Notes: generated by a model not told the origin, from the sequence alone. A DNA stretch of 64,000 nt from Liopterus haemorrhoidalis (GCA_963971575.1 OZ020618.1:48126509-48190508); one strand, 5' to 3'; counted from the stretch's first letter, positions 1 through 11,096 are shown. Numbers and translations are program-made.

Positions 1-185
1 TGGTTCGAGCCTGCTTCGTTGGTGATATTATTCGGGCGAGAATAATATGTTTATATTACTCTTATTTCACAATCATTCACCCCTCATCCAGGTGTAGGAG
101 CTCGCCCCCAGGCATCGGCGTTTAGCCTCGTTGCAGAAATAAAGGCCGATGTAAAATAAATAATATAATAATAATAATAATAATT
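1..185 (+). repeat. SINE-like tail, 5' part outside window
   Basis: The window opens with TGGTTCGAGCC, which fits a pol III B-box (GGTTCRANNCC). About 150 bases of moderately GC-rich sequence with no reading frame follow, then an (AAT)n tail at about 160-182. A B-box head plus a microsatellite tail is the usual plan of a tRNA-derived SINE. The A-box would lie upstream of the window, so this is inference. Confidence 0.4.
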
Positions 186-254
186 TAAAATCCATGAGTA
201 AATTATTTATTATTAGTATTGTTTCAATAAACTGTATATATTTGTAACATTTAT

Positions 255-760
255 TCTTTTATTCATATTATAAAAATCTGATCAAAAATTCCTGTTGTAC
301 TATTCCGGTTCACACCAATGTACATTACTTAGAATTTTTTCAGATTTTTAGTTTGAACTATCTGAGCTACAGGTGTGACACAAAAAAATTTTTTGCACAA
401 TTTTGGCAAAAATTGCATCAAAATAATTTATTTTGCAAAAATAAAAATTTGATCGTCAATCCACGTACTAAGCGCTTTCATTATATACCTTACTCAGAAT
501 TAAAAAAAAATATATTTTTTTTCGATGAGCACATATTTGTTTATATTTTTAGGGGGATTTGTTTTTTAGATGTTTTAGCATTTTTCCTATGCGCGGGTCA
601 AAGAGTTGTTAAGCATGCCATATTTCAACTATCTAGGTTTAGCCGTTTGTCTACAATTTTTACCGAACAGACAGACAGACAGACAGACCTTAAACCCTGT
701 CTGTTTAAGGGGGATTAAGGGGGTATAAGAGTTTTTGGTCATACCTACAAAACCCTAAAA
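255..760 (-). mobile_element. HINE-type element, truncated copy
   Basis: This shares about 500 bases with the complete copies at 14510, 24431 and 46386. It has the block CTGATCAAAAATTCCTGTTG, the block ending TTTAGCCGTTTG, a short ACAGACAG array near 667-690 and the terminal motif CATACCTACAAAACCCT at 740-756. It is reversed, with the microsatellite end on the right. The stem-loop half and the tRNA-like cassette are missing. Next to the array, 692-722 carries an extra repeat of CTGT and AAGGGGGATTAAGGGGG not seen in the other copies. It encodes nothing; the 121-codon frame across it is chance. Confidence 0.8.
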
Positions 761-840
761 AGAAGCAGAGAAACATCATCTACTTGTTGGACTGATGACA
801 TCAAGCGAATAATCACAATCTGGACGCAGGAGTCACAGGA

Positions 841-1696
841 CAAAAAAAAAAAAAAAAAAAAAACAGTTTTTGCGGACGCAAATATGTTTAAGGAAGGCCT
901 ATATTTAACAATGGATGACAACTGGGTGATGAAGGAGATGATATATTTCTGATGTAGCTTTATAAGCGTATTCTTAAAAGCCATATGTTTTCATACTTAA
1001 TATCAAATCTATTGTAAAACTATTTAACCCTTTTTTTGCTTTCAATTTTCCTTTAAGTGTGAAACAATATCTTACAAAGTAACAAATCTAATTGTTTCAC
1101 ATGTTGCAGCATGAGAAAGCAATCGCGGAATGAAAGCGTAGCTTTGAAACGTATGGCAAATTAACCAATGTCTTAGTACGGGTTGTGATCGATTTTCTGT
1201 AATGTTCAATATAATTCAACAAGTGAACTGGTTGGATTAATCCGAGAAGAGTTGAAGCGGACCCCGACTGTGCGACTACTGACAACTCCGTATTCGCTCC
1301 TGGAGGGTGCTGCTGAAATATATGATCGTAATAAAACGACTCGAAACAATACATTCCTGTTGCAAGGCGCGAAGAGAGAAGGCAAGAGTTAATGGCTGAT
1401 TCCAGAATACAACAAGAGCAACGCTCATTACCTTGTTTTATTTTAGATTAATTACCGTTATTCTAAATTTGTTGGTTTAAATATTTTATTTCATTATCTA
1501 AAGCGAAATGAATTCGAGCGATTCTGTTACCGTTTGACACCAAAATCAGTTAAGCTAAAATCGGGCGAATTATTAGGTAAAATCGTCGAGTAGCGTATTC
1601 GGGGGGGGGGGGGGGGCACTGGGGGCACGATATGACAATTTTACAAATTTAAAATAATCGTAGAGCAAAAAAATTTTTAGCATTTTAAAATATATA
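841..1696. other. Noncoding stretch with poly-A and poly-G tracts
   Basis: There is an A run at 842-862 and a G run of about 15 at 1602-1616, with no recognised gene. The segment 1090-1420 has higher GC and open frames on the minus strand, but I recognise no protein family in them. Confidence 0.5.
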
Positions 1697-2612
1697 CAAG
1701 GTGTCTCAAAAGAAATTTTATATTTATTTAGCTTACTGCGTGAACGCAACGTATCAGAGGGGCGCGGGGGTTATGTCAATCGGTAGCCTGGCTCTTGGGA
1801 ATTCAGTTGCTATGAAGCGTTTCTCGGGAGCAGACCGCGCGTTATGCGTGCGAGAGTTTTACAAAAACGGTGATTCGGCGACTGTAGCGCGTAGAAAATT
1901 CTGCAGTATTCGAGGTTTTCGCCACTTAAATGATGCGCCAAGCATTCCTCTCATTCGACATTGGGTTAAAAAGTTTGAAGAGACTGGTACAACGCTGGAT
2001 AAATCAAAATCCGGGCGACCTAGGTCATCAAGAACGGTAGAAAACGTGGAGAATGTTGATCAGTCTGTTCGTGACGACCCGAACCTTTCAATTCGGAAGC
2101 GCGCAAGTGCTTTAAATGTGCATAGATCATCATTACATCGCATTATGCACAAAGACCTAAAGCTGCACCCCTACAAAATTCAATTGGTGCAAGAATTAAA
2201 GCCCCAAGATGCCAGTCAGAGGCTTAATTCTCAGGCAAATTGATCTCCCGGAGAGGTGACATAAATTGGCCTTCACGCAGTCCAGATTTAACCCCTATGG
2301 ACTTTTTCCTATGGGGTTATCTTAAATCTAAAGTTTACGCCAATAAACCGACTTCACTGGCGCATTTGAAAGAAAATATCCGTCACGAAATGGCAGCCAT
2401 CCCTGAGTCCACCTGCCGAGACGTCATAAGTAATTTTACTGTTCGATTAAATGAGTGCCGAGAACGCGAGGTTCTACATTTAGACGATATTATTTTTAAG
2501 AAATAAATCCCCAAAAAGTGTATTTTAATAATTAATAAACATTTTTTCTATATACGGCTTACTTTTTTTTTAATCGATCCACTAAGTATAAAATTTCTTT
2601 TGAGACACCTTG
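1697..2612 (+). mobile_element. Tc1/mariner-superfamily deletion derivative, copy 1 (916 bp)
   Basis: The terminal inverted repeats are CAAGGTGTCTCAAAAGAAAT at the left and its complement at the right (ATTTCTTTTGAGACACCTTG). TA target duplications lie at 1695-1696 and 2613-2614. A twin at 40623-41538 is also 916 bp, is highly similar throughout and has the same internal deletion. The equal lengths and shared deletion indicate that a non-autonomous derivative was copied after the deletion arose. It is not two independent decays of full elements. Confidence 0.9.
1773..2506 (+). pseudogene. Internally deleted Tc1/mariner-like transposase
   Basis: The first half encodes a helix-turn-helix DNA-binding region (FSGADRALCVREFYKNGDSA, later KFEETGTTLDKSKSGRPRS and LNVHRSSLHRIMHKDLKLHP). 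It resembles the DUF4817-type HTH of arthropod Tc1/mariner relatives. The second half, from about 2241, is in another frame and holds the C-terminal catalytic motif SRSPDLTPMDFFLWGYLKSK with the third acidic residue. The part with the first two catalytic aspartates is missing, and the junction near 2212-2225 shifts the frame. The start is chosen at ATG 1773; a longer frame exists only by reading from GTG. The product would be inactive, and the copy can move only if another element supplies transposase. Confidence 0.8.
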
Positions 2613-2617
2613 TATAA

Positions 2618-2739
2618 GGGATTCTAATTATTGTTGGTAATTCCGTCTTTATAAAAACAGAGTATGAATAATAAAATGAAAGAATATATTTAGATATATT
2701 GTTTCTGCGCATGTCATTTAAACATTTACAGCACAGTAC
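2618..2739. repeat. Flank duplicated at 8247-8366
   Basis: About 120 bases (ATTCTAATTATTG through GCACAGTAC) directly upstream of the mariner here recur with few changes at 8247-8366, upstream of a second copy of the same mariner. This DNA lies outside the mariner ends, so mariner and flank were duplicated together, or the mariner sits in another repeat family. Confidence 0.75.
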
Positions 2740-2741
2740 TA

Positions 2742-3579
2742 CGAGGGTTACCTTTTATGTTTTTACAAACAACTATTAGATGGCAATATTGAAATGTGTC
2801 ATTACTATATTCGTAAAATTTGATATTTTTTATTGTGAAATCATCGGCAGCTTATAAATTGACTGAGTAGTTTGTTGACAGTAAACGTTAAATAAGTTTG
2901 TAAAAAAATGGATATTACTCGTGAAGATTTTCGTTAGATAATTTTTTATGATTTTAGTAAAGGCCTAACTCAGCCACAATGCATAGATTCGCTTCGTTCA
3001 ACTTTTGGTAATGAAACACCATCAGAAAAGACTGTTTACAATTGGTTTGCAGAATTTCGTCCTGGTTGTGCGTCCGTCAGTGATGAATCACGTAAAGGTC
3101 GTCCAAAATCGGTTGTGATTCAAAAAAACATCAACGTTGTGTGTAAAATTATTGAAGAAGATCGGTATGTGACTTACCGTAAGATAGAGGCATCCTTTGG
3201 CATATCGCAGACTGCAATACATTCGATTTTGCATGAACATTTAGCTATGAAAAAGATCTGTTCCCGATGGATTCCGCATAATTTGACCGAAGCTCAAAAA
3301 AATGCTATTGTTGATTGGTGTAAGGGAATGCTAAAAAAATTCAACCTAGGCTTTGCAAATTCCGTATACAACATCGTTACAGGTGACGAAACTTGGATTT
3401 ATTTATATGAACCGGAAACTAAGCAACAATCCACTGTTTGGGTCTTCCAGGATGAACCGAAACTCAAAAAAATTGTTCGTTCACGAAGCATTTTCAGGGA
3501 AATGATCGCTTGTTTCTTCGGTTGTACTGGACATGTCGGAACCATTCCTTTAGAGGATCGGAGAACAGTTAATGCTTAA
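2742..3579 (+). pseudogene. Mariner transposase pseudogene, family B copy 1
   Basis: The 5' end CGAGGGTTACCTTTTATGTT follows TA and resembles mariner inverted repeats. The gene starts at ATG 2908 (MDITREDFR). A TAG replaces a codon that is TGG in the 8529 copy, so the frame is dead at residue 10. Downstream are the paired HTH region (GLTQPQCIDSLRSTFGN, TPSEKTVYNWFAEF, SRKGRPKSVV), HEHLAMKKICSRWIPHNLT and the first catalytic aspartate in VTGDETWIYLYEPETKQQST. The frame ends at EDRRTVNA, well short of the second and third aspartates. The 3' half and 3' inverted repeat are gone. Confidence 0.9.
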
Positions 3580-5148
3580 TTATAGTTGTTAGTTAATGGG
3601 ATTCGGACCAGTCAGAAAATAAAACTAAATTTATTAACTTCGCTTAAGTTTCGATTTAATTTAAATCTTCATCAGAGCTACAAAGATATATAGAATTAAC
3701 AACTAAGTAAGTTTACATGCATAAAAACATAATAATGCTCAAATTTAACATGTCAAGTAGTTAAAACAAGCATTACAAAATTGTCGGAATTTAAAATATA
3801 ACATAAATTAATTATTAAAGAGTAAAAACATATCAAATATAAGTTAAAGATTAAAAAACAATGTTAAATTTACAATGCCTTAGTTAATAGTCACGATATA
3901 AAATAACAATTTAAAATTAATAAAAAAATTATTTAAAAAAATTATCTAAAGCAAGGCATTTTTTGGAATTTTTAAGGGTACATATTTTTTAGAATTCATA
4001 TACTAAAATAAAAATTAGAAATCTTACGTTACAGCACGTATCTTTAGAAATATATTATTTAAATGGTTTATTGTTCAAGAAGACATTTGTTCAGAGTTAT
4101 TGCTTAATAACTTTGAACACTAGCATCTTCTTGAACAATGTTTAAACCCTTCCCTTAGAAACACGACTAGACTGCTTATATAAACTCCTATCCCTCTGAA
4201 GACGAGATCAGACAGTATGCGATCCGATTAGCGAAAAGATCTAATTTGTTGAATCCTTAAAGGCACTGTGTCGGCATTCTGGTGGTCTACCCAATTCTAT
4301 TTGTTTTAATATTTTCATTAGTTAAATATCTATATTTTAATCTTTGAACCTTTTTTGTAAATATTACTTTTAATAAATCAAATTCGTGCATTTTAAACCG
4401 TCTTACTTAACGTGTGTAAATCTTCACCTTTAAGAACTTAAGTGAACAGCTAAGTCCAGACTAATTAATGCCTGATCAGTCGGTTGGTAAGTACTAATAC
4501 ATATCATTTAATGCACATATCATAATGATGAACCCTGGATAACACTCACGCCTAGTATCCGAACTCTTTTAGTCAGGAATCTCATTTCAGTTTGAGATTA
4601 GACTTTATATAATATCACAGGCTCGCTACCAAGTGGACAATAAATGGTACGTTGTAAAGTAAAGTATCGGGTTCGCTACATTATTTTTGGAACGTATGCA
4701 AATAAAATTGTATAAAATACAGCGCTTTGACAGAATTCGCTTCGCGTATAGAGTCAGTATTGTAAAATTTTTGTACAATCCAAATAATTACACGTAATGT
4801 AATTAATTTGATTGTAACGGTTTGAAATATTTGCGCGATGCATAGAATTAATTTGAAACAGGTTTAAATTGGAATCAATAATGCTGCCATGCGCTTCGAC
4901 TATTAAATCTAAATGTATCCCATAGCACTTCATTATTCATCCTATGTTTTAAAAAGAATATTATATCAATAATCGCAAAGATGCGCTTGGAATATATTAT
5001 AAGACTTTGGATTTTCAGGTGCATAAGCTTCTCCCTTCAGATTAAAATGGGGTTGTTAATAGTGGTAAAAGTTACTTTCTACAACCAAAAATTCAAATAC
5101 ATTTCTGCAGTTTGCATTTGTGAAGGGTTAGCAAAGTTCAACCTCATA
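3580..5148. other. AT-rich noncoding region with one hairpin
   Basis: I see no gene here. At 4070-4139 lies an imperfect hairpin with outer arms ATTGTTCAAGAAGA / TCTTCTTGAACAAT and inner arms GTTCAGAGTTAT / ATAACTTTGAAC. The sequence at 3600-3690, read in reverse, contains GCTCTGATGAAGATTTAAA. Such text is common in Penelope-like or other retroelement ends, but I cannot assign it. Confidence 0.5.
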
Positions 5149-5815
5149 CAAGGTGTGTAAATTAGGTATCCGGACTGGCAACATACCGTTTTATCTGGCA
5201 ACATTTGGGAGCGGGACTTGGAGGGACAGCAGGTGAACATTTGATACGCCTTCAGGACGAGTTTGAACTCGCTATTGTTGTCCGTAGCGATTTTTTTTTT
5301 CGTGAAACAGTTTTTTCTAGTGCGTTCTAAAAATGATTGACATAAATTTCGAGCAACGGTGTGCTCAGGTTTTGCTTCAGACTTGGGCACAGCAACGGAA
5401 ACTTTTGCAAAACTTCAGCAGGCCTACGGAGACAGTGTTTTGTCAAGGGCCCAGGTTTTTTGGTGGTTTAAAGCATTTTCAGAAGGAAGAGAATTGATTA
5501 AAGATGAATCACGCAGCGGAAGGGCTTCATCTTCAAGAACCGATGAAAATGTTGACAGAATCCGGGATCTTGTGCGTTCAGCTCGTCAGTTAACAGTCAA
5601 AATGATCGGGGAAGAGTTGATTTGACGCACACTACAGTTCAGCAGATTTTGACCAATGAATTGGGGATGAGAAAAATCTGCGTAAAAAGGCAATTTCAAT
5701 AAACGAGTTTTTGGGCAGTAAAAATATTCCTGTGGTTCCTCAGCCTCCTTATTCACCTGACTTGAGTCCTCGTGACTTTTTCATCTTCCCAAGATTGAAA
5801 AATCACCTCAGGGAC
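5149..5815 (+). pseudogene. Mariner, family G, internally deleted
   Basis: The left end CAAGGTGTGTAAATTAGG follows a TA. The coding region starts at ATG 5333 (MIDINFEQRCA), shifts frame near 5365 and continues as LGTATETFAKLQQAYGDSVL, SRAQVFWWFKAFSEGREL, SRSGRASSSRTDENVDRIRD and LTVKMIGEELI. A stop or frameshift follows, then TVQQILTNELGMRKICV. A deletion jumps to the C-terminal catalytic motif PPYSPDLSPRDFFIFPRLKN at about 5740-5805. The first two catalytic aspartates are missing. The right end breaks off near 5815 without an inverted repeat. Family assignment to mariner is clear; the subfamily is not. Confidence 0.85.
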
Positions 5816-5890
5816 GTCATTATTATTTTGAATAATTATTTATAATAAATTTTAAATAGTTATTTTTTTTTAAAAGTTGTTGCTATTTAA

Positions 5891-6692
5891 CCCTTATAGG
5901 ACTATCGGTTTATATATAAACCGCGGTTTGTATACTCTACTGGCCGAGCGGTTTATATATGAACCGCGGTTTGTATACTCTGCTGGCTGAGCGGTTTATA
6001 TATGAACCACTATTTTTGTTCATTCTTTCTAAGCGCTAGCGTCATTAGTAGAGAACGGATATTTCATTTTAGAAAATAAAGTTTAACCTTGAGCCATAGG
6101 CGTAGATATTAAAAGTAGAATTTTATCTTCTAATTGGGCAGTTTTATATTGTCACTTGACGGGAGAGCTTGTTATAGTTTCTAAAACCACGTAAAATTTG
6201 TATCGTTTTTATTGAATACCCTTATAATGGAAAACAGGCGAGAAAATGAATTTGAAGAAGTGATAGCAGAAGACAATTCAGACGAAGAGTTGGATGAAGA
6301 AATTGGTTCCATATTATCGATTCCACAAGAGGAAAGTGAAGAAGAAACTGAACAAGAAGAAGTGGAGATCCAGTTTCGGCCTAGAAGACCGGGAGATTCT
6401 GGCAATATTTTAGATTTTACACCACCACGTACTGGAATAAACCAAACAGCGGCCCCTAATATAACTGCCGATTCGTCGCCCTTTACCGTTTTTTCACTGT
6501 TTTTCGAAGAAGTTTTCTCCATATTATTACGAGAAACCAATAGATACGCCCATCAATTTTATGCAAGTAATGACAAACCAGGCCCTTCAGTTGAACCTGC
6601 CTTAATCAAATGCTTGCATTTTATCGCACGCGTTCAATTTTAATTCCGGCCGGCAGCGAGTACTAGGTTAATTAAATTTAGTACGTTAAGGG
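5891..6692 (+). mobile_element. piggyBac-type deletion derivative A
   Basis: TTAA target duplications at 5887-5890 and 6693-6696 bracket a segment that starts CCCTTATAGG and ends GTTAAGGG, the piggyBac pattern. Next to the left end are three direct repeats of 43 bases starting at 5907, 5950 and 5993, each built round the palindrome GGTTTATATATAAACC or a one-base variant. These are probable transposase-binding subterminal repeats (inference). It encodes only a transposase N-terminus. Confidence 0.85.
6227..6643 (+). pseudogene. piggyBac transposase N-terminal fragment
   Basis: About 138 residues from ATG 6227. The first 60 are strongly acidic (EEVIAEDNSDEELDEEIGSI, QEESEEETEQEEVEI), as is usual for piggyBac transposase N-termini. 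The start of the core domain follows: INQTAAPNITADSSPFTVFS and FEEVFSILLRETNRYAHQFY. The frame then runs into unrelated residues and stops. The catalytic aspartates and the C-terminal cysteine-rich domain are absent, so it cannot transpose DNA. Another piggyBac C-terminus lies at 23206-23304, but nothing shows that the two belonged to one element. Confidence 0.85.
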
Positions 6693-6696
6693 TTAA

Positions 6697-7760
6697 GGTT
6701 TTCAGTTTATACGTGTTTCTATTTATCATTTATGAAATATAAAGAGTTAATGAACAAAAAAAAAACATATCAATTCTGCAAAGTACACAGAATAATATTT
6801 ATTATTTGTTTTGCGCATTTTGCAACTTTTGTAACCTTGAAACTATGTCTAAATTCACTGTAGTCATATGACGACAGTGGGACTCACAGATATAATAACG
6901 CTTAAGGGTTGTTTCACTTACTAGGTGGTTCTACTCTGCAAACGCGTGTAAATTTGTAGTGATTATTTAGTGAATAAGATAACCGTAAGTTTTTCAAGTA
7001 TTTTAAAATTATTTCCATACTTAGGATAATTTATTCTTTTAATAAAATGTCTACGAAAAGGGCTTTATCAGTTCGCGTATTAGACGATTCGCGATTCCTT
7101 TTGGGAAGAAGTAGATGAAAATGAAAAAGTGGATATTGTCGTTTTACCTCCACCGGTTGACGAACAGACAGATGAAGAAGATATAGATGATGATGTTTTA
7201 CTCCATGACGTACCTGAAGTGAAAGATACTGCAGGTAAACTGGAAGTTCATTTCAAGTCAAAAAATATTATTTCTGCGCCAAGTTCTATGCCCAGCACTT
7301 CTAAATCTAATAAGAAACGTCGATTATGTAATGAAGAACCTATGTGGAGCCACCAAAAACCTCATTACACAAAGTTACCTATTTTTGAAAAAAGATTCGA
7401 AGAAGTTCTGTTGAATATTAAGAATAAAATTGGACATTTATCGCCTGTGCAATTATTTGAAACCATTTGGACTGATGAAATAAATTCTTATATTGTAAAA
7501 GAGAGTATCCATTACTCTCAAATGTCTCTCTTCGAATGAACCATTTACTTTTTCTGTAGAAGAGTTGAAGACTTTTTTGGAAATTTTACTTCTATCTGGC
7601 TACCATCCTGATTTAGTTCTTTATTTCCTATAATTAAAAAGAGTGTGAAATAAAACTAAAATTGTGCTACATAAACATATAAAAAAAAAATCTTATTATT
7701 TAACGTCATACATGTCATACAGTAAGTCCCGTTGTCGTCATATGACGACACCATCCCCTG
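6697..7760 (+). mobile_element. piggyBac-like relic B with palindromic ends
   Basis: The perfect palindrome TGTCGTCATATGACGACA lies at 7733-7750. A near copy (TAGTCATATGACGACA followed by GTGGGACTCAC) lies at 6861-6887 in mirrored context, with GTAAGTCCC at 7722-7730. These mirrored motifs bracket a piggyBac-type reading frame and act like subterminal repeats. I could not fix the outer termini: candidate TTAA sites exist at 6741 and 7877, but the inverted repeats are not convincing. Confidence 0.6.
7047..7633 (+). pseudogene. piggyBac transposase-derived N-terminal fragment
   Basis: The gene starts at ATG 7047 (MSTKRALSVRVLDDSR) and shifts frame near 7100, where WEEVDENEKVDIVVLPPPVD follows. 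It runs through an acidic linker (EEDIDDDVLLHDVPEV), a serine-lysine stretch ending KRRLCNEEPMW, and core-domain text LSPVQLFETIWTDEINSYIV and KESIHYSQ. A second frameshift near 7530 leads into EPFTFSVEELKTFLEILLLS and GYHPD, then TAA. This order matches the start of piggyBac-derived (PGBD-like) transposases. The catalytic core and cysteine-rich tail are absent. Confidence 0.8.
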
Positions 7761-7763
7761 ATG

Positions 7764-8246
7764 GATACGTAAGTTAAAATTTGCCAAAATATCAATTACT
7801 TAATTTTTTTATGTGATATAAATGAAAAAAAAAAACAAAAATAAAATAAAAAATATATACTTGGGACTTGATGAGTTAATATGAGTTTACACCTACGAAC
7901 AATAAAAAGAATGTCTCATTCTTATAATATAACATTTATGGAATCCTGTAACAGATTTATAATTTCAAATTTGTTTCTAAATGTTTCTTGATGTGATTGT
8001 ATGTGTAAGCTTGTCGCTGTATCTGCCCGCGGCGTCCCAAGAAAGACTATAAGGTTTATATAACGTGGCAGGGAAAAATGTTTTTGACATTTAAAGCCAA
8101 TTTATTCTAGTCGGGATTTGTTACTGCCACCCTTGTAAGGGACATGTCTACGAACATTATATGAAAATATATATTTCTGCAATCTCAAACCGTAGTGTTT
8201 TTTAATGTAACTAAAAACCTTTAATATATTCCGACCACATCCCAGG
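7764..8246. other. AT-rich noncoding stretch
   Basis: I see no gene or repeat family here. The part 7975-8160 is somewhat GC-richer but has no sustained reading frame. Confidence 0.5.
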
Positions 8247-8870
8247 AATTCTGATTATTGTAGGTAATTCCGTCTTTATAAAAACAGAGGATGAATAATA
8301 AAATGAAAGAATATATTTAGATATAATGTTTCTGCGCATGTCATTTAAATATTTATAGCACAGTACTATGAGGGTTACCTTTTATGTTTTTACAACGACC
8401 AATAGATGGCAATGTGTCATTACTATCTTCGTAAAATTTGACATTTGTTATTGTGAAATCAGTGGCAGCTTATAAATTGACCGAGTAATTTGTTTACAGT
8501 GAGTCTTAAAAAAACAAGTTTGTGAAAAATGGATATTACTTGTAAAGGTTTTCGTTGGATGATTGTTTACGATTTTAGTAAAGGCCTAACTCAACAACAA
8601 AGCATAGATTCGCTTTGTTCAACTTTTGGCAATGAAGCACCATCAGAAAAGACTGTTTACAATTGGTTTACAGAATTTTGTCGTGGTCGTGAGTCCGTCA
8701 GTGATGAATCTCGTGAAAGTCGACCAAAATCGGTTGTGATTCAAAAAAAGATCGATGCTGTGCGCAAAATGATTGAAGAATATCGGTATGAGTGAGATAG
8801 AGGCATCCTTTGGTACATCGCAGACTGCAATACATTCGATTTTGCATGAACATTTAGCTGTGAAAAAGAT
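8247..8870 (+). pseudogene. Mariner transposase pseudogene, family B copy 2, with duplicated flank
   Basis: 8247-8366 repeats the flank at 2618-2739, and the mariner 5' end starts near 8369. ATG 8529 opens MDITCKGFRWMIVYDFSKGL, intact across the TGG codon that is TAG in copy 1. HTH text follows: TQQQSIDSLCSTFGNEAPSE, KTVYNWFTEFCRGRESVSDE, SRESRPKSVVIQKKIDAVRK, MIEEYRYE. A small deletion shifts the frame at about 8795. The text continues in another frame as IEASFGTSQTAIHSILHEHL and breaks off near 8870. The whole catalytic domain is missing. Confidence 0.88.
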
Positions 8871-8899
8871 CAACAACCAAAAGAAAAACACCCAATAAA

Positions 8900-9261
8900 A
8901 AAAGGTTATTCATGAACTTACATGAATTAGTCATAATTGCAAGTTATAATGCAGACTTTTTCTAAATTTTCGTTATAAAAACTATGTTTGCTTGGCGTAA
9001 GAATATTTTTAAATCTTGAAAAAGTTCTTGCGACTTCACAAATAACGACGGGGGCTCTGCAAAAATAATTACGATATTGATTAAAATATGGTTTTAAAAA
9101 ATCGGAGCAGTTATCGGAATAAATTTGTGTTAATATACGAAGTTCTGGATTTCTCTGAAGAACTGCGTCAATTTTATTATTGAAATAAAGGCAGAAGTCA
9201 CCAGATACTTATTTTAATTTTTTATTTTCTTTATTTTTATGGCCTTTGCTGATTCGGCAAC
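8900..9261. other. Noncoding stretch
   Basis: I see no gene or clear repeat in this AT-rich segment. Confidence 0.45.
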
Positions 9262-9341
9262 TAACCAGGACAATTCTTATTCCATGCCTGAACGGGTATC
9301 GAACCCGAGACCTTAGCAACGCAGAGCGCGTTAGTTCTATG

Positions 9342-10529
9342 TAGGGTTGTACATCGAAGGAAAAACATCGATGTTTAACATCGATGTTAACATCGGTGCT
9401 TACTATCGATGTTGGAAAAACATCGAAGGAAAAACATCGATGTATCGGAAACATCAATGTTTTATTAATATTAAGAAAAGCTATTTATTTATATTATATA
9501 GGTTTTATTTAATAATGTAAAGATAAAATACGAAAAAAGTAACATATAATACACAAAAAGCATTTATTAGATTTTGAAATAGAAATATTCCTTTTTAATA
9601 GTAATTAATTTCACATTAACATTATTATACCCAATATAATAATCGTAATTTGTACCTACAGTCTATTCCAAACGATTAGGCGGAACTAACCGCAATTTTA
9701 ATTTTTGTAATTTGTCATTAGAAATTTTTTTATACATTGAAGTTGACTTTTCCTGAACAAAATGATCAAAAGCTTCAATCAATCGGTAAAAGTAACTAGA
9801 ATTGAAAATCTAGCTCCACTTAAACCAAAGGAACAGACCTTACTATTTTTACATTTCTAAAATGAAATATTGGATTTTATTACAATACTAATATAGTAAC
9901 CTTAATGTTAATTTTATATTATTTAACATAAAAATAACACTGTCATACACAATTATTTTTATACTTTTTTAAGTTGAAATAAATTCTGTTCCTTTGGTTT
10001 AGGCGGAACTAGATTTTCAATTCTAGTTACTTTTACCGATTAATTGAAGCTTTTGATCATTTCGTTCAGGAAAAGCCAACTTCAATATATAAAAAAATTG
10101 CTAATGACAACTTACAAAAGTCCAGGGATTGGAGGAATAACAACTGGGAAAGTGTCAACAAGACACAACAAGAAAAAGTGTGTTGGCGTCGTTGGTCGTT
10201 CGCATTGTTTACAATAATTAGAAGTTTCTTTTTATTTTTTCGTATTCTGCTAACTTCTAAGAAGAATATGAATTAGCACTATTAGTATTGTTATATCACA
10301 ATAGATGGCGCTTATATTTTGTGTACTAATTTTAATAAAAATTTAATTTTTAAGATTCCAGCGCCTTTAGCGGTAGTTTCTGAATTTCAAAGTTTAAACA
10401 TCGACATCGGTAGTAGACATCGATGTTTTATCGACACTATCTTCAGCTGACCATCGATGGTAAAAACATCGCTGTTTTTAAAACAAACATCGATGTTTTC
10501 GATACATCGATGTTTTTTTCCCATCGCTA
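9342..10529. mobile_element. hAT-like non-autonomous element (1188 bp)
   Basis: The ends are TAGGGTTGTACATCGA at the left and ACATCGATG...CCCATCGCTA at the right, flanked by the 8-bp duplication GTTCTATG, the target size of hAT elements. Both subterminal regions are packed with ACATCGATGT-type motifs (9350-9460 and 10396-10520), expected of hAT transposase-binding repeats. A related right end lies at 43386-43704. No transposase is encoded; the centre holds a foldback. Confidence 0.85.
9698..10125. repeat. Foldback (inverted repeat, arms about 140 bases)
   Basis: The arm at about 9700-9842 (ATTGAAGTTGACTTTTCCTG ... CCAAAGGAACAG) is repeated in inverted form at about 9980-10123, with a spacer near 135 bases. 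Only a few mismatches are seen. The arms end in GGAACAG / CTGTTCC, as in the 61723-62131 MITE family, so this is probably a rearranged member nested in the hAT element. A transcript through it could form a long double-stranded RNA. Confidence 0.8.
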
Positions 10530-10560
10530 GTTCTATGTATCTTTCCACTGACGTGTTGAG

Positions 10561-11096
10561 TTAAATGATTTATTTTTGTGCATATTATATATTTTTTACT
10601 AAGTATAAAAAACAGTTGTTTCTCGTTAATAACTTGAAACTGATCAGTAAATCCATATTCTGTTAAAATCTGTTGTAAAAAATTTAATTTAGCCTTCTTT
10701 AAATCCCCAAAATAATAAATATATAAATAGCAATAATAAGAATAGTGTGTACAAAATTTTCTTTCCGAAAGAAAGTTATTTTATAAATGCTATAATTATT
10801 ATTAACAAAGTGAATATTAGTGACAGAAAAGAAGCTCTATATGCTCTAAATCTAAATACCTATAAAAATTATTGTTCAGCTCTGATCACAGTTCAGAATA
10901 AAACTAATAGTTGACAGGACTTGCAAAGTTTATACAGATTAAATAACGGTTCAAAATATTACAGGTTTGAATGTATTTGACGTTTGCATTAAAAGAAATG
11001 TTTTTCTTTAATAACATTTCTTAACGATGATAATATCTCACAATGATATTGCATTCAACAATGCACATTATGGAAAAACATATATTGTAGTATATA
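10561..11096. other. AT-rich noncoding stretch
   Basis: I see no gene or recognised repeat. Confidence 0.45.

Larger units (their letters stand above)
9262..10560 (-). repeat. tRNA-like SINE split by an hAT element
   Basis: Read on the minus strand, TCTCGGGTTCGATACCCG (9293-9310) is a strong B-box with a T-arm-like stem. Joining 10538-10560 to 9334-9341 puts an A-box-like GTCAGTGG about 50 bases upstream of it. The join is justified by the 8-bp duplication GTTCTATG at 9334-9341 and 10530-10537. No fold to a standard tRNA with a full acceptor stem was possible by eye, so a tRNA-derived SINE is likelier than a true tRNA gene. Confidence 0.6.
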
